A DNA stretch of 64,000 bases from Amycolatopsis alkalitolerans (GTDB lineage Bacteria; Actinomycetota; Actinomycetes; Mycobacteriales; Pseudonocardiaceae): NCBI RefSeq assembly GCF_006152065.1, contig NZ_VDFW01000001.1, positions 186,001 through 250,000 of the forward strand, written 5' to 3'. Made by a program: the position numbers and the translations under genes. A model generated the notes under the pieces. That model saw nothing but the letters and a program-made list of their open reading frames with translations. It had not been told where the DNA came from and did no database searches. Below, piece after piece: positions 38,145 through 47,076 of the stretch. Numbering within the stretch: the stretch's first letter is position 1; each line of letters begins with the position of its first letter.

Positions 38145-39902
38145 TCAGCTCCCCGTCACATAGATCGAGCGCATCGCCTCGGCAAGGCTGGTCACGCCGG
38201 TTTCGACGAGTCGTGCCGCTTCGTCCTGCAGCGACCGCATGCCGTGATAGCGGGCGATCTTGCGGATTTCGGTGTAGGTGGCCCGTTCGACGATCAGCTC
38301 ACGGACCGCGTCGCCGACCGGCAGCAGCTCGTAGACACCGATCCGGTCGAGGTACCCGGTCTGCGAACAGAAGTTGCAGCCGGCACCACGGACGAACCCG
38401 TCGGCGGGCACCTTTCCTTCGATGGCGGCGAGGAACGACAGCTCGTCGCTGGTCGGCTGGTACGTCTCGCGGCAGTAGGTGCAGACGCGCCGGACGAGCC
38501 GCTGCGCGAGCACCGCCGTGATCGCCGAGGCGACGAGGAACGTTTCGATCCCCATGTCCAGCAACCGGTGCAAGGCGGAGGCGGCGTCCGCGGCGTGCAA
38601 TGAGGACAGTACGAAGTGACCTGTCAGCGCGGACTGGACGGCAATCCGCGCTGTCTCCACGTCCCGGACCTCACCGACGAGGATGACGTCCGGGTCCTGG
38701 CGCAGGATCGACCGCAGCCCGTTCGCGAACGTGATCCCGGCCTGCTCGTTGATCTGGATCTGGTTGATCGCGGGAAAGGTGTACTCGACCGGGTCCTCGA
38801 TCGTCATGATGTTGCGGTCGGGACTGTTGATCTCGTTGAGCGAGCTGTACAGGGTCGTGGTCTTGCCGCTGCCGGTCGGCCCGGCGCAGATGACCATGCC
38901 GTACGGGGAGCGCAGCAGTCCGGTGTAACGGGTGACGGTGTTCTCGGGCATGCCCAGCTCTCGCAGGTGGAACAGCGGGCGGCTCTTGTCCAGCAGCCGC
39001 AGCACGACCTTCTCGCCACCGACGACCGCGGTCGAGGCCACCCGGATGTCCACCGCGCGGCCCTCGATGGTCAGGCTGATCTGCCCGTCCTGCGGGCGGC
39101 GCCGCTCCACGATGTTCATCGCGGCGAGCACCTTGATCCGGCTGACGATGGACGGGCCCATCGACCCCGGGAGGTCGAGCACGTCGTGCAGCGCCCCGTC
39201 GATGCGGTAGCGAACCCGGATGCGTTCGGACTGCGGTTCGATGTGCACGTCGGACGCCCGGTCGCGCAGGGCCTGAGTGATGATCAGGTGCACGACCTGC
39301 ACCACCGGCGCGTCCTCGCTCGCGGTCACCGCGTCGGTTGCGGCTGCGCCCTTGCGTGCCATGTCACGGGCTTCGAAGGCCTTCACCCGGGACCTGATGC
39401 CGGACAGCGCGCGGTAGGCGGCGCCGATGACGAACGCGATATCCGATGGCGGCGCGACCGCCAGCGCGAGCGGCCTGCCGATCGCCTCCTGCAGCCGGGC
39501 CAGCACATCCGCGGCCGGATCCGCCACCGCGACCACCACGGTGCCGTCCCGCACGGACAGCGGAATCGCGGTCAGTTCGCTGGCCTGGTTGTACGACAGC
39601 AGCTTCGTCGCCTCCGCGTCCGGGCGTACCGCCCGCAGGTCGACCACGTCGAGCCCGTACTGCCGGGCAAGCACCCACGCGAGGTCCCGTTCGTCGAGCA
39701 CCCCGAGCTCGATCAGCCGCTCGCCAAGGCGCTTACCAGGGCTGCGCTGTGCCTCGTCGACCGCGGCGCGCACCTGCTCCGGCGTCGCCAGCTTCGCCTC
39801 GACCAGGAGCTCGCCGAGACGGCCACGGCGGCCCGGGACCGGCTTCGTCTGGGGCGGCGGCATTTCGGCCGGTTCGCCGGGCTCGCCGCGGCGGCGGATC
39901 AC
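38145..39902 (-). CDS. pilB: Type IV pilus assembly ATPase PilB (GspE family)
   Basis: This 585-residue hexameric ATPase powers pilus extension. The N-terminal GspE_N-type domain (GRLGELLVEAKLATPEQVRA) is followed by Walker A AGPTGSGKTTT near residue 340, the Asp box SPDRNIMTIEDPVEYTF, Walker B RQDPDVILVGEVRD and the C-terminal tetracysteine zinc module (VCTYCRETYQ and GCNFCSQTG). The ATG overlaps the pilT stop (ATGA). Confidence 0.96.
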   Translation of the reverse strand: MIRRRGEPGEPAEMPPPQTKPVPGRRGRLGELLVEAKLATPEQVRAAVDEAQRSPGKRLGERLIELGVLDERDLAWVLARQYGLDVVDLRAVRPDAEATKLLSYNQASELTAIPLSVRDGTVVVAVADPAADVLARLQEAIGRPLALAVAPPSDIAFVIGAAYRALSGIRSRVKAFEARDMARKGAAATDAVTASEDAPVVQVVHLIITQALRDRASDVHIEPQSERIRVRYRIDGALHDVLDLPGSMGPSIVSRIKVLAAMNIVERRRPQDGQISLTIEGRAVDIRVASTAVVGGEKVVLRLLDKSRPLFHLRELGMPENTVTRYTGLLRSPYGMVICAGPTGSGKTTTLYSSLNEINSPDRNIMTIEDPVEYTFPAINQIQINEQAGITFANGLRSILRQDPDVILVGEVRDVETARIAVQSALTGHFVLSSLHAADAASALHRLLDMGIETFLVASAITAVLAQRLVRRVCTYCRETYQPTSDELSFLAAIEGKVPADGFVRGAGCNFCSQTGYLDRIGVYELLPVGDAVRELIVERATYTEIRKIARYHGMRSLQDEAARLVETGVTSLAEAMRSIYVTGS

Positions 39903-41008
39903 GCCTTCACCCCCCGCCGGACCCGGGGATCCTCCGCGAGATCCTTCGGGTAGAGGCTCCGGGTGACGGCGTCCTCATAGCTGATCTGGCCGGTGCGCAC
40001 CAGCGCCGACAGCGAGCGTTCGAAGGTGATCATCCCGTCCTTCTGCCCGGTCACCAGGGAGTTGCGCAGCTGATGCGTCTTGCCCTCCTTGACGAGGTTG
40101 CGGACCGCGGACGTCGCGACGAGCACCTCGAAGGCCGCGACCAGGCCCTGCCCCTGGCGCGGGATCAGGCGCTGGTAGACGATCCCGGTCAGCGCGGCGG
40201 CCAACTGCGTGCGTATCTGTGCCTGCTGGTCGCCGGGGAAGGCGTCGATGATCCGAGCCAGCGCCTGCGCCGTGTCGTTGGTGTGCAGGGTGGCGAACAC
40301 CAGGTGCCCGGTTTCGGCGATCGTGAGGGCGAACCGGATGCTCTCCAGGTCCCGCATCTCGCCGACCAGCAGCACGTCGGGGTCTTCCCGCAGCACCGAG
40401 CGCAACGCGGTGAGGAAGGAGTCGGTATCGGTGCCGACTTCGCGCTGGTCCACCACGGCGCGCTGGTGCTGGTGCACGTACTCGATGGGATCCTCGATCG
40501 TCACGATGTGGCAGGCGCGCTCGCTGTTGATCTGGTTGAGCACCGCCGCCAGCGTGGTCGACTTGCCCGATCCGGTCGGACCGGTGACCAGCACCAGCCC
40601 GTGGTGCCGCCGGGCGAACTCGTACAGCACCGGCGGCAGCCCGAGATCGCTCATCGTCGGGACTTCCCGCGGGATCATCCGGAACGCCGCCGCCGGACTG
40701 CTTCGCTGGCTGAACGCGTTGCCGCGGATCCGCGCGGTGTCCCGCCAGCTGAAGGCGAAGTCGTACTCGTTGGCGGCCCGCCAAGCTGGCAGCTGCTCGG
40801 GCCGGAGCACCTCGGCGAGCAGTGCTTCGATATCCGCCGGGCTGAGCGCCGTTTCCCTTGGCACGGCGAGAAGTTCGCCGTTGACGCGGATCTGTGGCGG
40901 CAGCCCGGCGGTGAGCAGCAGGTCCGTGCCGCGCCGCTCCCACAGGATCGCCAGCAGCCCGTCGACCCGGCTGGCCGCGGGGGAGGGCGGCACCACGGTG
41001 GGCTCCAT
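39899..41008 (-). CDS. pilT: Type IV pilus retraction ATPase PilT
   Basis: This 369-residue retraction ATPase has a PAS-like N-domain with MGxDLL-like WERRGTDLLLTAG, Walker A GPTGSGKSTT, Walker B REDPDVLLVGEMRD and the His box TGHLVFATLHTND. The PilT-specific AIRNLIRE motif reads AVRNLVKEGKTHQL. No zinc module is present, distinguishing it from PilB. Its presence means pili are likely retractable. It starts at ATG 41008, five nt after the pilA stop. Confidence 0.96.
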   Translation of the reverse strand: MEPTVVPPSPAASRVDGLLAILWERRGTDLLLTAGLPPQIRVNGELLAVPRETALSPADIEALLAEVLRPEQLPAWRAANEYDFAFSWRDTARIRGNAFSQRSSPAAAFRMIPREVPTMSDLGLPPVLYEFARRHHGLVLVTGPTGSGKSTTLAAVLNQINSERACHIVTIEDPIEYVHQHQRAVVDQREVGTDTDSFLTALRSVLREDPDVLLVGEMRDLESIRFALTIAETGHLVFATLHTNDTAQALARIIDAFPGDQQAQIRTQLAAALTGIVYQRLIPRQGQGLVAAFEVLVATSAVRNLVKEGKTHQLRNSLVTGQKDGMITFERSLSALVRTGQISYEDAVTRSLYPKDLAEDPRVRRGVKA

Positions 41009-41013
41009 GCCGG

Positions 41014-41361
41014 CTAGCAACCGGAATCGCTGGCGTAGCCGATCGTGTAGCTCGTCGCCGGCGTGCCCACGGTGTAGGCGACGTCCTTGGGCGCCGGTGG
41101 GTTGAGGAACTTGTTCTCCCCGGTCGTGAGCGTGTCGAGATCGGGCGGGTAGACGTTGTTCTTGGCGAAATAGGCCTCGACCGCGGTGGTCGCCGTGTTC
41201 AGGTCCGCCTGGCAGGCGGCCTTCTTGCCGCGGTCGGTGACGCCGACGATCGAGAAGACCACGATGGCGGCGAGAATGCCGAGGATCGCGATCACGATCA
41301 GCAGCTCGATGAGAGTGAAGCCGCTGTCGGACCGGGGTGTGGCTTGACGGCGTTGCAGCAT
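41014..41361 (-). CDS. pilA: Major type IV pilin PilA
   Basis: This 115-residue prepilin has an 18-residue basic leader and cleavage site SGFTLIELLIVIAILGILAA (Glu at +5). It has a short C-terminal domain closed by two cysteines (GKKAACQADL and the final DSGC), the usual disulfide D-region. Its small size resembles GspG/short pilins. The ATG at 41361 has AGAGG 6 nt upstream, embedded in a hairpin. First gene of the pilus operon, hence the likely major subunit. Confidence 0.93.
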   Translation of the reverse strand: MLQRRQATPRSDSGFTLIELLIVIAILGILAAIVVFSIVGVTDRGKKAACQADLNTATTAVEAYFAKNNVYPPDLDTLTTGENKFLNPPAPKDVAYTVGTPATSYTIGYASDSGC

Positions 41362-41365
41362 CAGG

Positions 41366-41384
41366 CACCTCTTCCGAAGAGGCG
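41366..41384 (-). promoter_or_regulatory. Hairpin containing the pilA ribosome-binding site
   Basis: On the minus strand CGCCTCTT and AAGAGGTG pair with loop CGG (8 bp including one G-U). The AGAGG that serves as ribosome site is in the 3' arm, 6 nt from the pilA ATG. Folding would hide it, so pilA translation could depend on an unfolding factor or on structure upstream. This is inference from sequence. Confidence 0.45.
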
Positions 41385-41562
41385 GGTGTCCGGGCACCCG
41401 GCTAGTTTGACCATCCGGGGGCACGGGATGCGACAAGATGTCACGGCCGTTTCGCGGCGGCTTGCCCACCGCGGTGTGAACCCACTTTCTGCCCGGCGAT
41501 TCCCTGGCGCAAGACGGAAAAGTCCGCGAGATCATGGAAACACCCGAACGTGTGGCGGGCGG

Positions 41563-44322
41563 TCAGGCGGCGGGCGGCAGCCAGGTCCTGGTCGACTCGG
41601 GACGGCCGAAGTAGAAGCCCTGCGCCTGATCGCAGCCGAGCCGGAGCAGGATCTCGGCCTGGCTCGCCGTTTCCACTCCTTCGGCGACGACCAGCAGACC
41701 GATCGCGTGCGCCATCGCGATGATGCCGCCCACTATTCCTTCGGTCTCAGGGGAGTGGCCGAGTGTCGCCACGAAGGACTGATCCACCTTCAGCACGTCG
41801 AGCGGTAACCGCTGCAGCTGGGCGAGTGAGGCGTACCCGGTGCCGAAGTCGTCGATGGCGAGTGTGACGCCGAGGCCGCGCAACGCGCGCAGTTTCGCCG
41901 CCGCACCAACCGGATCACGCATCAGCGTGGTCTCGGTGATCTCCAGGCACAGTGCGCTCGCGGGCAGGTCGGCGCTGCGCAGGGCGTGTTGCACGGTGAC
42001 CAGCAGGTCCGGATCGTCGAGCTGGCGGGCGGAGAGGTTCACCGCGAGGTGCAGGTCGTTGCCCTGCCGCCGCCGCTCGGCCATGTCCCGCGTGGTCGTG
42101 CGGAGTGTCTGGATGCCGATCTTGTTGATCAGATCGCTCTCCTCGGCGAGCGGGATGAACTCGACGGGGGAGATGACGCCGAGCACCGGCTGGTTCCAGC
42201 GGAGCAGGGCTTCCACACCGACGGTCTTTCCCGTCGCCAGCTCGACCACCGGCTGGTAGGCGACCCACAGCTCCTCGTTGTGCACCGCCTGCCGCAGGTC
42301 CTGTTCCAGGCGCAGGCGGCGCTGCAGGCGTTCGCGCAGTGCGACGTCGAAGAACTCGAAGCGGCCCGGTCCGTTCGTCTTGGCCTGGTACATCGCCACA
42401 TCCGCGTCCCGGATCAGATCCTCCGCGCTGCGCGTGTCGCCGCGACCGGCCACCACGATGCCGATGCTCGCGTCGATATGCAGTTCCCGGCCGGTGAGGC
42501 TGATCGGCGCGGCGAGACTGTCTCGCAGCCGCCTTGCCAGCGCCGCGGTTTCCTTCACCTCGCGGACGTGGAAGTCGACCACGGCGAACTCGTCGCCGCC
42601 GAGGCGGCCGACCAGGTCACCACGGCGCACCACACCGCTGAGCCGCTGGCCCACGACCCGGAGCACCTCGTCGCCGATACCGTGGCCGAGCGAGTCGTTG
42701 ATGACCTTGAACTTGTCCAGGTCCACGAACAGGACGGTGATCGAGTCGTACCGCTTCTCCGCTCGCATCGCGTCTTCGAGCCGGCGGACGACCATGCGGC
42801 GGTTGGCGAGTCCGGTGAGCGCGTCGTGGGTCGCGTCGTACAGCAGGCGTTCGCTGATCTCGCGCCGTTCGGTGATGTCATTGAACGACGCGACGACCGC
42901 GTACGGCGGACCGTCGTCGGGGTCCAGTGGACGGCAGCTCACCGACAGCCACACTTCGGGGCTGCTGCGCGGTTTCGCCCGCACCGTCCTGGCGTTCTGC
43001 GGTTGCCCGGTCAGCCTGGTGATGTTCATCGGGCTCTCGGTCTCCGGGATGACCTTGCCGGTCTCGTCGTAGAGCTCGAACGGCTCCGGTCGCTTGCCGA
43101 CGCCCTGGTCGGCGAGCACCTTGAGGATTCGTGAGGTGGCGGGGTTCACCGCCTCGACGGCACCCTGCTTGCTCAGCACCACCACGCCTTCCTCGAGCGA
43201 GGCTACGACCGAGGTGAAGTACTGTTCGGCGCGCCGCCGTGCCGTCTCGTCGGTGCACACGAGGACATAGCCGTCGTCCATCTCCGCCGCGGAGATGCGC
43301 AGGTGGCGAAGCTCTCCGTCGTTGATCCGGTGCATGGTCACCATGACGCCGCCCGGGTGCGTCACCGCGCCGGCCTCGAGCCGCACCCCCGTCAGGTCCT
43401 CGATCGTCCCGCCGAAGGCCATATCCGCGGAGACGCCGAAGATGGACTCCGCGGCCGGGTTGAAGCTCGTCACCTGCCAGTTCGCGTCTGTCGCGATGAT
43501 CGCGTCGCTGACGTGCGCGACGAGCGCGGCCTGGTACCGCGTCGCGGCTTCGGCGGCGCGCTGCGTCGTGACGTCCCGCATGATCACCTGGAACGCCGGC
43601 CTGCCCTCCCAGGTGGTGCGCACCGAAACCGACTCGATCGTCACCGTGCCACCGTCGACCCGGCGCAGCACCGCCTCGGTGGGTTCGGAGCTGGCACCCG
43701 GTTCGGTGAGCGACCGGATCCGCGCCATCAGCGCGGAGAGGTCGTCCGCGTGCACGAAATCCACAATGGACCTGCCGACCACCTCGGCGGCGCTGCGCGC
43801 GCCCACGAACCGCACCGCGGCCGGGTTGACGTAGACGATGTCGCCGTCCTGATGGACGACGATGCCGTCGGGGCTGAGCTCCACCAGCAAGCGGTAGCGG
43901 TTGGTGAGATCGCTCAGCGCGCGCTGGGACTCCGCCTGTGCCGACACGTCCGTCGCCACCCCCACCAGCCCGGCGCCACCGCCGCAGCTGAACCGGCGGG
44001 CGCGGAAATGCGTCCAGCGAGTCCCGCCGCCGGGTTCGTCGAACCGCCGGACGAACTCCAGCTCCTGCTCGGCGGGAGCGGTTCGGGCCTCGTCGGTCAG
44101 CGGCTGGACGGCCTCGCGCAGGCGTGCGCTGATCGTCTCCTCGTCGGCTCCCGCGACGGCCAGCAGCTCGGCTATTCCGGGCGTCCAGGCGGCGGTACCG
44201 GTGGCGAGATCCAGCCGCCATCCGGAACCGGCGCCTTCGGACAGCGCGAGGTGCGTGACGAGGTCGGCGTCCAGGTTCGTGCCGGCGATGAGGCTGCCGG
44301 TATCGCCGACTTCGATACCCAC
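41563..44322 (-). CDS. Multi-PAS GGDEF-EAL cyclic-di-GMP enzyme
   Basis: This 919-residue soluble protein has several PAS-type sensor domains in the first 470 residues (YRLLVELSPDGIVVHQDGDI; HVSDAIIATDANWQVTSFNP; VVASLEEGVVVLSKQGAVEA). A GGDEF domain with intact GRLGGDEFAVV near residue 575 and an EAL domain with GVEALLRWNQP near residue 700 follow, ending in TGYASLAQLQRLPLDVLKVD and VAEGVETASQAE. Both active-site motifs are intact, so it may make and degrade c-di-GMP. The GTG at 44322 has GGAGAAG upstream. It overlaps the sigma gene by 151 nt and precedes pilA. Confidence 0.94.
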   Translation of the reverse strand: MGIEVGDTGSLIAGTNLDADLVTHLALSEGAGSGWRLDLATGTAAWTPGIAELLAVAGADEETISARLREAVQPLTDEARTAPAEQELEFVRRFDEPGGGTRWTHFRARRFSCGGGAGLVGVATDVSAQAESQRALSDLTNRYRLLVELSPDGIVVHQDGDIVYVNPAAVRFVGARSAAEVVGRSIVDFVHADDLSALMARIRSLTEPGASSEPTEAVLRRVDGGTVTIESVSVRTTWEGRPAFQVIMRDVTTQRAAEAATRYQAALVAHVSDAIIATDANWQVTSFNPAAESIFGVSADMAFGGTIEDLTGVRLEAGAVTHPGGVMVTMHRINDGELRHLRISAAEMDDGYVLVCTDETARRRAEQYFTSVVASLEEGVVVLSKQGAVEAVNPATSRILKVLADQGVGKRPEPFELYDETGKVIPETESPMNITRLTGQPQNARTVRAKPRSSPEVWLSVSCRPLDPDDGPPYAVVASFNDITERREISERLLYDATHDALTGLANRRMVVRRLEDAMRAEKRYDSITVLFVDLDKFKVINDSLGHGIGDEVLRVVGQRLSGVVRRGDLVGRLGGDEFAVVDFHVREVKETAALARRLRDSLAAPISLTGRELHIDASIGIVVAGRGDTRSAEDLIRDADVAMYQAKTNGPGRFEFFDVALRERLQRRLRLEQDLRQAVHNEELWVAYQPVVELATGKTVGVEALLRWNQPVLGVISPVEFIPLAEESDLINKIGIQTLRTTTRDMAERRRQGNDLHLAVNLSARQLDDPDLLVTVQHALRSADLPASALCLEITETTLMRDPVGAAAKLRALRGLGVTLAIDDFGTGYASLAQLQRLPLDVLKVDQSFVATLGHSPETEGIVGGIIAMAHAIGLLVVAEGVETASQAEILLRLGCDQAQGFYFGRPESTRTWLPPAA

Positions 44323-45107
44323 GTTCTTCTCCGATCAGTGACAGCCGGGTACGTGGTCTTGATCGGCGGCGGATCCGGCCCGTTAAGGCAACGGGTGTCG
44401 ACTGATCGGGTGTTTTCGGACCCGGGACCGTCGCACAGCGTGGCCCGGAGCCGGTCGATCGCGTTGGCGCAAAGCTGCGAAACGCGCGGCCGGCTGATGG
44501 AAAGCTCGGCGGCGAGCTCGGACTTGGGCCGTTCGTGCAGGAGACACTCGACCACGATCCTGCGGTTGCGTGGCGGCAGCCGGGCGATGGCCTCCCGCAG
44601 GCCGCGGATCCGTTCCTCGTGCAAGGCGATCTCTTCCGGCCCCGGCGCCTCGTCGGGCAGGAGGTTGGCCGCCAGGTCCGCGGTGAAGTCCTCGAGTCGC
44701 ACTGACGTCGCCTGGTGCACTTCGTGCAGGGCGGCGTCCATCTCGATCAGGGGCAGGTTGAGATAGTGCGCGAGTTCGCGCGCCTTCGGTGTCCTGCCGA
44801 GCAGCGCGGTGAGCGACTCGCGGCCTGCGTTCACCTGGCGCGCCAGGCGCCTCGCCATTCGGCTGGCGCCGTCGAGGGCCCGCAGCTCGTCGAGCATCGC
44901 TCCCCGCACCCGGGCGGCCGCGAACCGAGCGAACGGCACGCCCCGGTCGCGTTCGTAGGCGTGGGCCGAGGACACCAGCGCGAGCAGCGCGACGGAGGTC
45001 AGGTCGTCCCGGTCGACGTGGCGGGGTATCCGGGCGGTCAGTTCGGCGACCATGTGGTGCACCCACGGCAGGTGGGCCCGGATGAGGTCTTCGGCCTCGG
45101 AATCCAT
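44172..45107 (-). CDS. FliA/WhiG-type sigma-70 family factor
   Basis: This 311-residue sigma factor is of the sigma-28 type. Region 2 reads DRDDLTSVALLALVSSAHAY and FARFAAARVRGAMLDELRAL, followed by region 3 (RTPKARELAHYLNLPLIEMD) and region 4 with SELAAELSISRPRVSQLCAN. About 85 residues after region 4 have no family counterpart and are read through the start of the PAS-GGDEF-EAL gene. Its own ATG lacks a ribosome site. A strong one lies before an in-frame 17-codon leader ORF. Likely targets are the downstream c-di-GMP and pilus genes (inference). Confidence 0.87.
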   Translation of the reverse strand: MDSEAEDLIRAHLPWVHHMVAELTARIPRHVDRDDLTSVALLALVSSAHAYERDRGVPFARFAAARVRGAMLDELRALDGASRMARRLARQVNAGRESLTALLGRTPKARELAHYLNLPLIEMDAALHEVHQATSVRLEDFTADLAANLLPDEAPGPEEIALHEERIRGLREAIARLPPRNRRIVVECLLHERPKSELAAELSISRPRVSQLCANAIDRLRATLCDGPGSENTRSVDTRCLNGPDPPPIKTTYPAVTDRRRTWVSKSAIPAASSPARTWTPTSSRTSRCPKAPVPDGGWISPPVPPPGRPE

Positions 45108-45116
45108 CGTGGCCGG

Positions 45117-45170
45117 TCATCGTGCGGACAGCTCGAGGAAAGCCGCGGCGATCTCGGCTTCACGAGGCAT
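45117..45170 (-). CDS. 17-codon leader ORF upstream of the sigma gene
   Basis: An ATG preceded by AAAGGAGGCACC, the best ribosome site in this region, opens MPREAEIAAAFLELSAR and then a TGA at 45119-45117. Three codons later, in the same frame, comes the sigma-factor ATG, which has no ribosome site. It may be a leader peptide for translational coupling, or the former N-terminus of the gene cut by a nonsense change. The peptide resembles the start of GAF-ANTAR regulators. Confidence 0.55.
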   Translation of the reverse strand: MPREAEIAAAFLELSAR

Positions 45171-45505
45171 GGTGCCTCCTTTCGCGGCAGACATCCGTAG
45201 TGTGGCGAGATTTCGCTGCGAAGATTTTTCTAGCTCCGTCCGGCCAGGTGGAAAACGTCTGCCGTTCATGTTCACCCGCAAAGGGTGAGATGGGCCCGGG
45301 AAGGCTTCGAGCAGGATCCCGGCGTTCTGCCGCGTGGAACCACCGGAAGCCCGGTTTTCGCTCTTGCCGTGGGCTCTGCGTCCCGGCCAGGCCGCTTGCG
45401 GCGGCGCGTAGTGCGGAGATGGTCCGGGCGACGGCCGGTATCCGCATCAGTTGAGGCGGCGCCAGTTATCGGCGTGCTCGGCGGGCCCGGGCCGGGAAGG
45501 ATGCT
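45171..45505. other. Intergenic region upstream of the sigma leader
   Basis: The 335 nt between the FGGY kinase stop and the sigma leader contain a short AT-rich stretch near 45228 (AGATTTTTCTAGC on plus) that could belong to the sigma promoter. No gene or clear hairpin was recognised. Confidence 0.4.
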
Positions 45506-47050
45506 TCATTCCAGCGTGTCTCTGCCGTCCAAAGTGGTCTCCGCGGCTGCACGCAGACCAGCCAGCCGGGGGAAAAGCGGCCGCAGCGCCGGGTACACAT
45601 CTCGATAGACCGAGTACGTCTCGCGGTAGCGATTCCGGTCCGCTTCCTGGGGCTCGCGTGTCGTGGCGACCCGGCTCATCCGCTCGGCCACCATGCGGAT
45701 GTCCTTCTCCCCGGCGAACCCGACCGCGGCGGCCGCGAGAATCGCGGCGCCGAGTGCGGTCGTCTCCGTTTCGGCGCAGACGTCGACCGGACGCTCCAGC
45801 GTGTCCGCGAGGAGTTGGGTGAACATCGCCGACCGTGAGCTGCCACCCATGGCGACGATCCGGTCGATGCGCCGGCCGCTCGCCTGCTCCATCAGTTCGA
45901 GCGTGAGTTTCTCCTCGTACGCCAGCCCTTCCAGCACCGCCCGGTACATCTCGGCCGGGCCGTGCTGATCGGACAACCCGAGAAAGCACGCTCTGGCACT
46001 GGAATCCCAATGCGGGGACTCCGCGCTGGTGAGGTACGGCAGGTACAGCACGCCGCGGGCGCCTGCCGGAACCTGCGCCGCCAGCGCCTCCATCCGCGGT
46101 TCGCGCGGGCCCCGCGCGGGGTCCAAACCAGACAGTGCGTCGCGGAACCAGGCGATGGACAGCGCTCCAGAGGACAGCAGCGCCTCGACCGTGTAAGCGC
46201 CGGGGATCGGGCTGGACAGCGTGCGAAACGCGTGCGACCACACGTAACTGTCGTGGTGCGCGCCCAAGGTCAGCCCGGTCCCGAGATTGAGGTAGGCACG
46301 CCCGGCCGACACCACATTGGCGCCAAGGCCGGCGCATTGGCCGTCGCCGGCACCCGCCACGACCGGAAGCCCCGCCGGGAGACCGGTTTCGGCGGCGGCG
46401 GTCGCCGACAGCTCCCCGACAACCGTGCCCGGCGCGACGAGCTGCGGCAGCTGTTCCGCGCTGAGCCCAGCCAACTCGAGCAGCCGTGGGGACCAGTCGA
46501 ACGTGGTCATGTCGATCAGGGTCAGCGGGTCGGCGCAGGCCCAGCTGGTGGCCCGTACACCCGTGAGCCGCAGGACGAGATATCCGTGCACGTCGATGAC
46601 CGTCGCCGCGCGCCGGAGCGCTTCCGGTTCGTGCTCGGCCAGCCACGCCAGCTTGTACAGGCTGGGCGTGGTCGAGGGTGGCTTGCCCGAGATCTCGTGC
46701 ACCGCCGGAGTGCCCAGGCGGGCGATCTGCTCGCCGGCCCTCGTGTCGAGCCACATGATCGCCGGACGCAACGGGGCTCCGCTGCCGTCCAGGCAGGCAA
46801 AGGTTTCGCGCTGGTGCGTGATGCCCAGCGCCACCGGCTTCGCTCCGCGCGCGGCCAGCTGGGCACCGAGGTCGGCGAGGGCGCGGTGAGTGGCGGTCCA
46901 CCAGTCGTCGGGGTTCTGCTCCTGCCAGCCGGGCGCCGGACTCGACCGGCCGTACGGGCACCGCGCCTCGGCGACGCCGGTCCCGTCCTCGGCGAAGGCG
47001 ACCGCTTTGCTGCCGGTTGTCGAACAGTCGATTCCGATGATGACGTGCAC
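45506..47050 (-). CDS. FGGY-family carbohydrate kinase
   Basis: This 514-residue sugar or polyol kinase has the N-terminal phosphate-1 motif GIDCSTTGSKAVAF, the substrate segment MWLDTRAGEQIARLG and the C-terminal ATP-site motifs VVAGAGDGQCAGLGANVV and RIVAMGGSSRSAMFTQLLAD. It resembles xylulokinase-type FGGY enzymes. The locus also holds an RpiB-like isomerase and a glycerol-phosphate-type dehydrogenase, so a tetritol, pentitol or ketose substrate is plausible. GTG 47050 with GGAGG upstream. Third gene of the minus-strand operon. Confidence 0.9.
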   Translation of the reverse strand: MHVIIGIDCSTTGSKAVAFAEDGTGVAEARCPYGRSSPAPGWQEQNPDDWWTATHRALADLGAQLAARGAKPVALGITHQRETFACLDGSGAPLRPAIMWLDTRAGEQIARLGTPAVHEISGKPPSTTPSLYKLAWLAEHEPEALRRAATVIDVHGYLVLRLTGVRATSWACADPLTLIDMTTFDWSPRLLELAGLSAEQLPQLVAPGTVVGELSATAAAETGLPAGLPVVAGAGDGQCAGLGANVVSAGRAYLNLGTGLTLGAHHDSYVWSHAFRTLSSPIPGAYTVEALLSSGALSIAWFRDALSGLDPARGPREPRMEALAAQVPAGARGVLYLPYLTSAESPHWDSSARACFLGLSDQHGPAEMYRAVLEGLAYEEKLTLELMEQASGRRIDRIVAMGGSSRSAMFTQLLADTLERPVDVCAETETTALGAAILAAAAVGFAGEKDIRMVAERMSRVATTREPQEADRNRYRETYSVYRDVYPALRPLFPRLAGLRAAAETTLDGRDTLE

Positions 47051-47076
47051 CGTTGCACCTCCGTTGGCGGGCGCCG

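Noticed and set aside
41362-41562. A FliA/WhiG-type promoter (TAAA-N14-GCCGATAA) upstream of pilA
   Set aside because: Only weak partial matches such as TCAAACTAGCCG were found, not enough to call a promoter.
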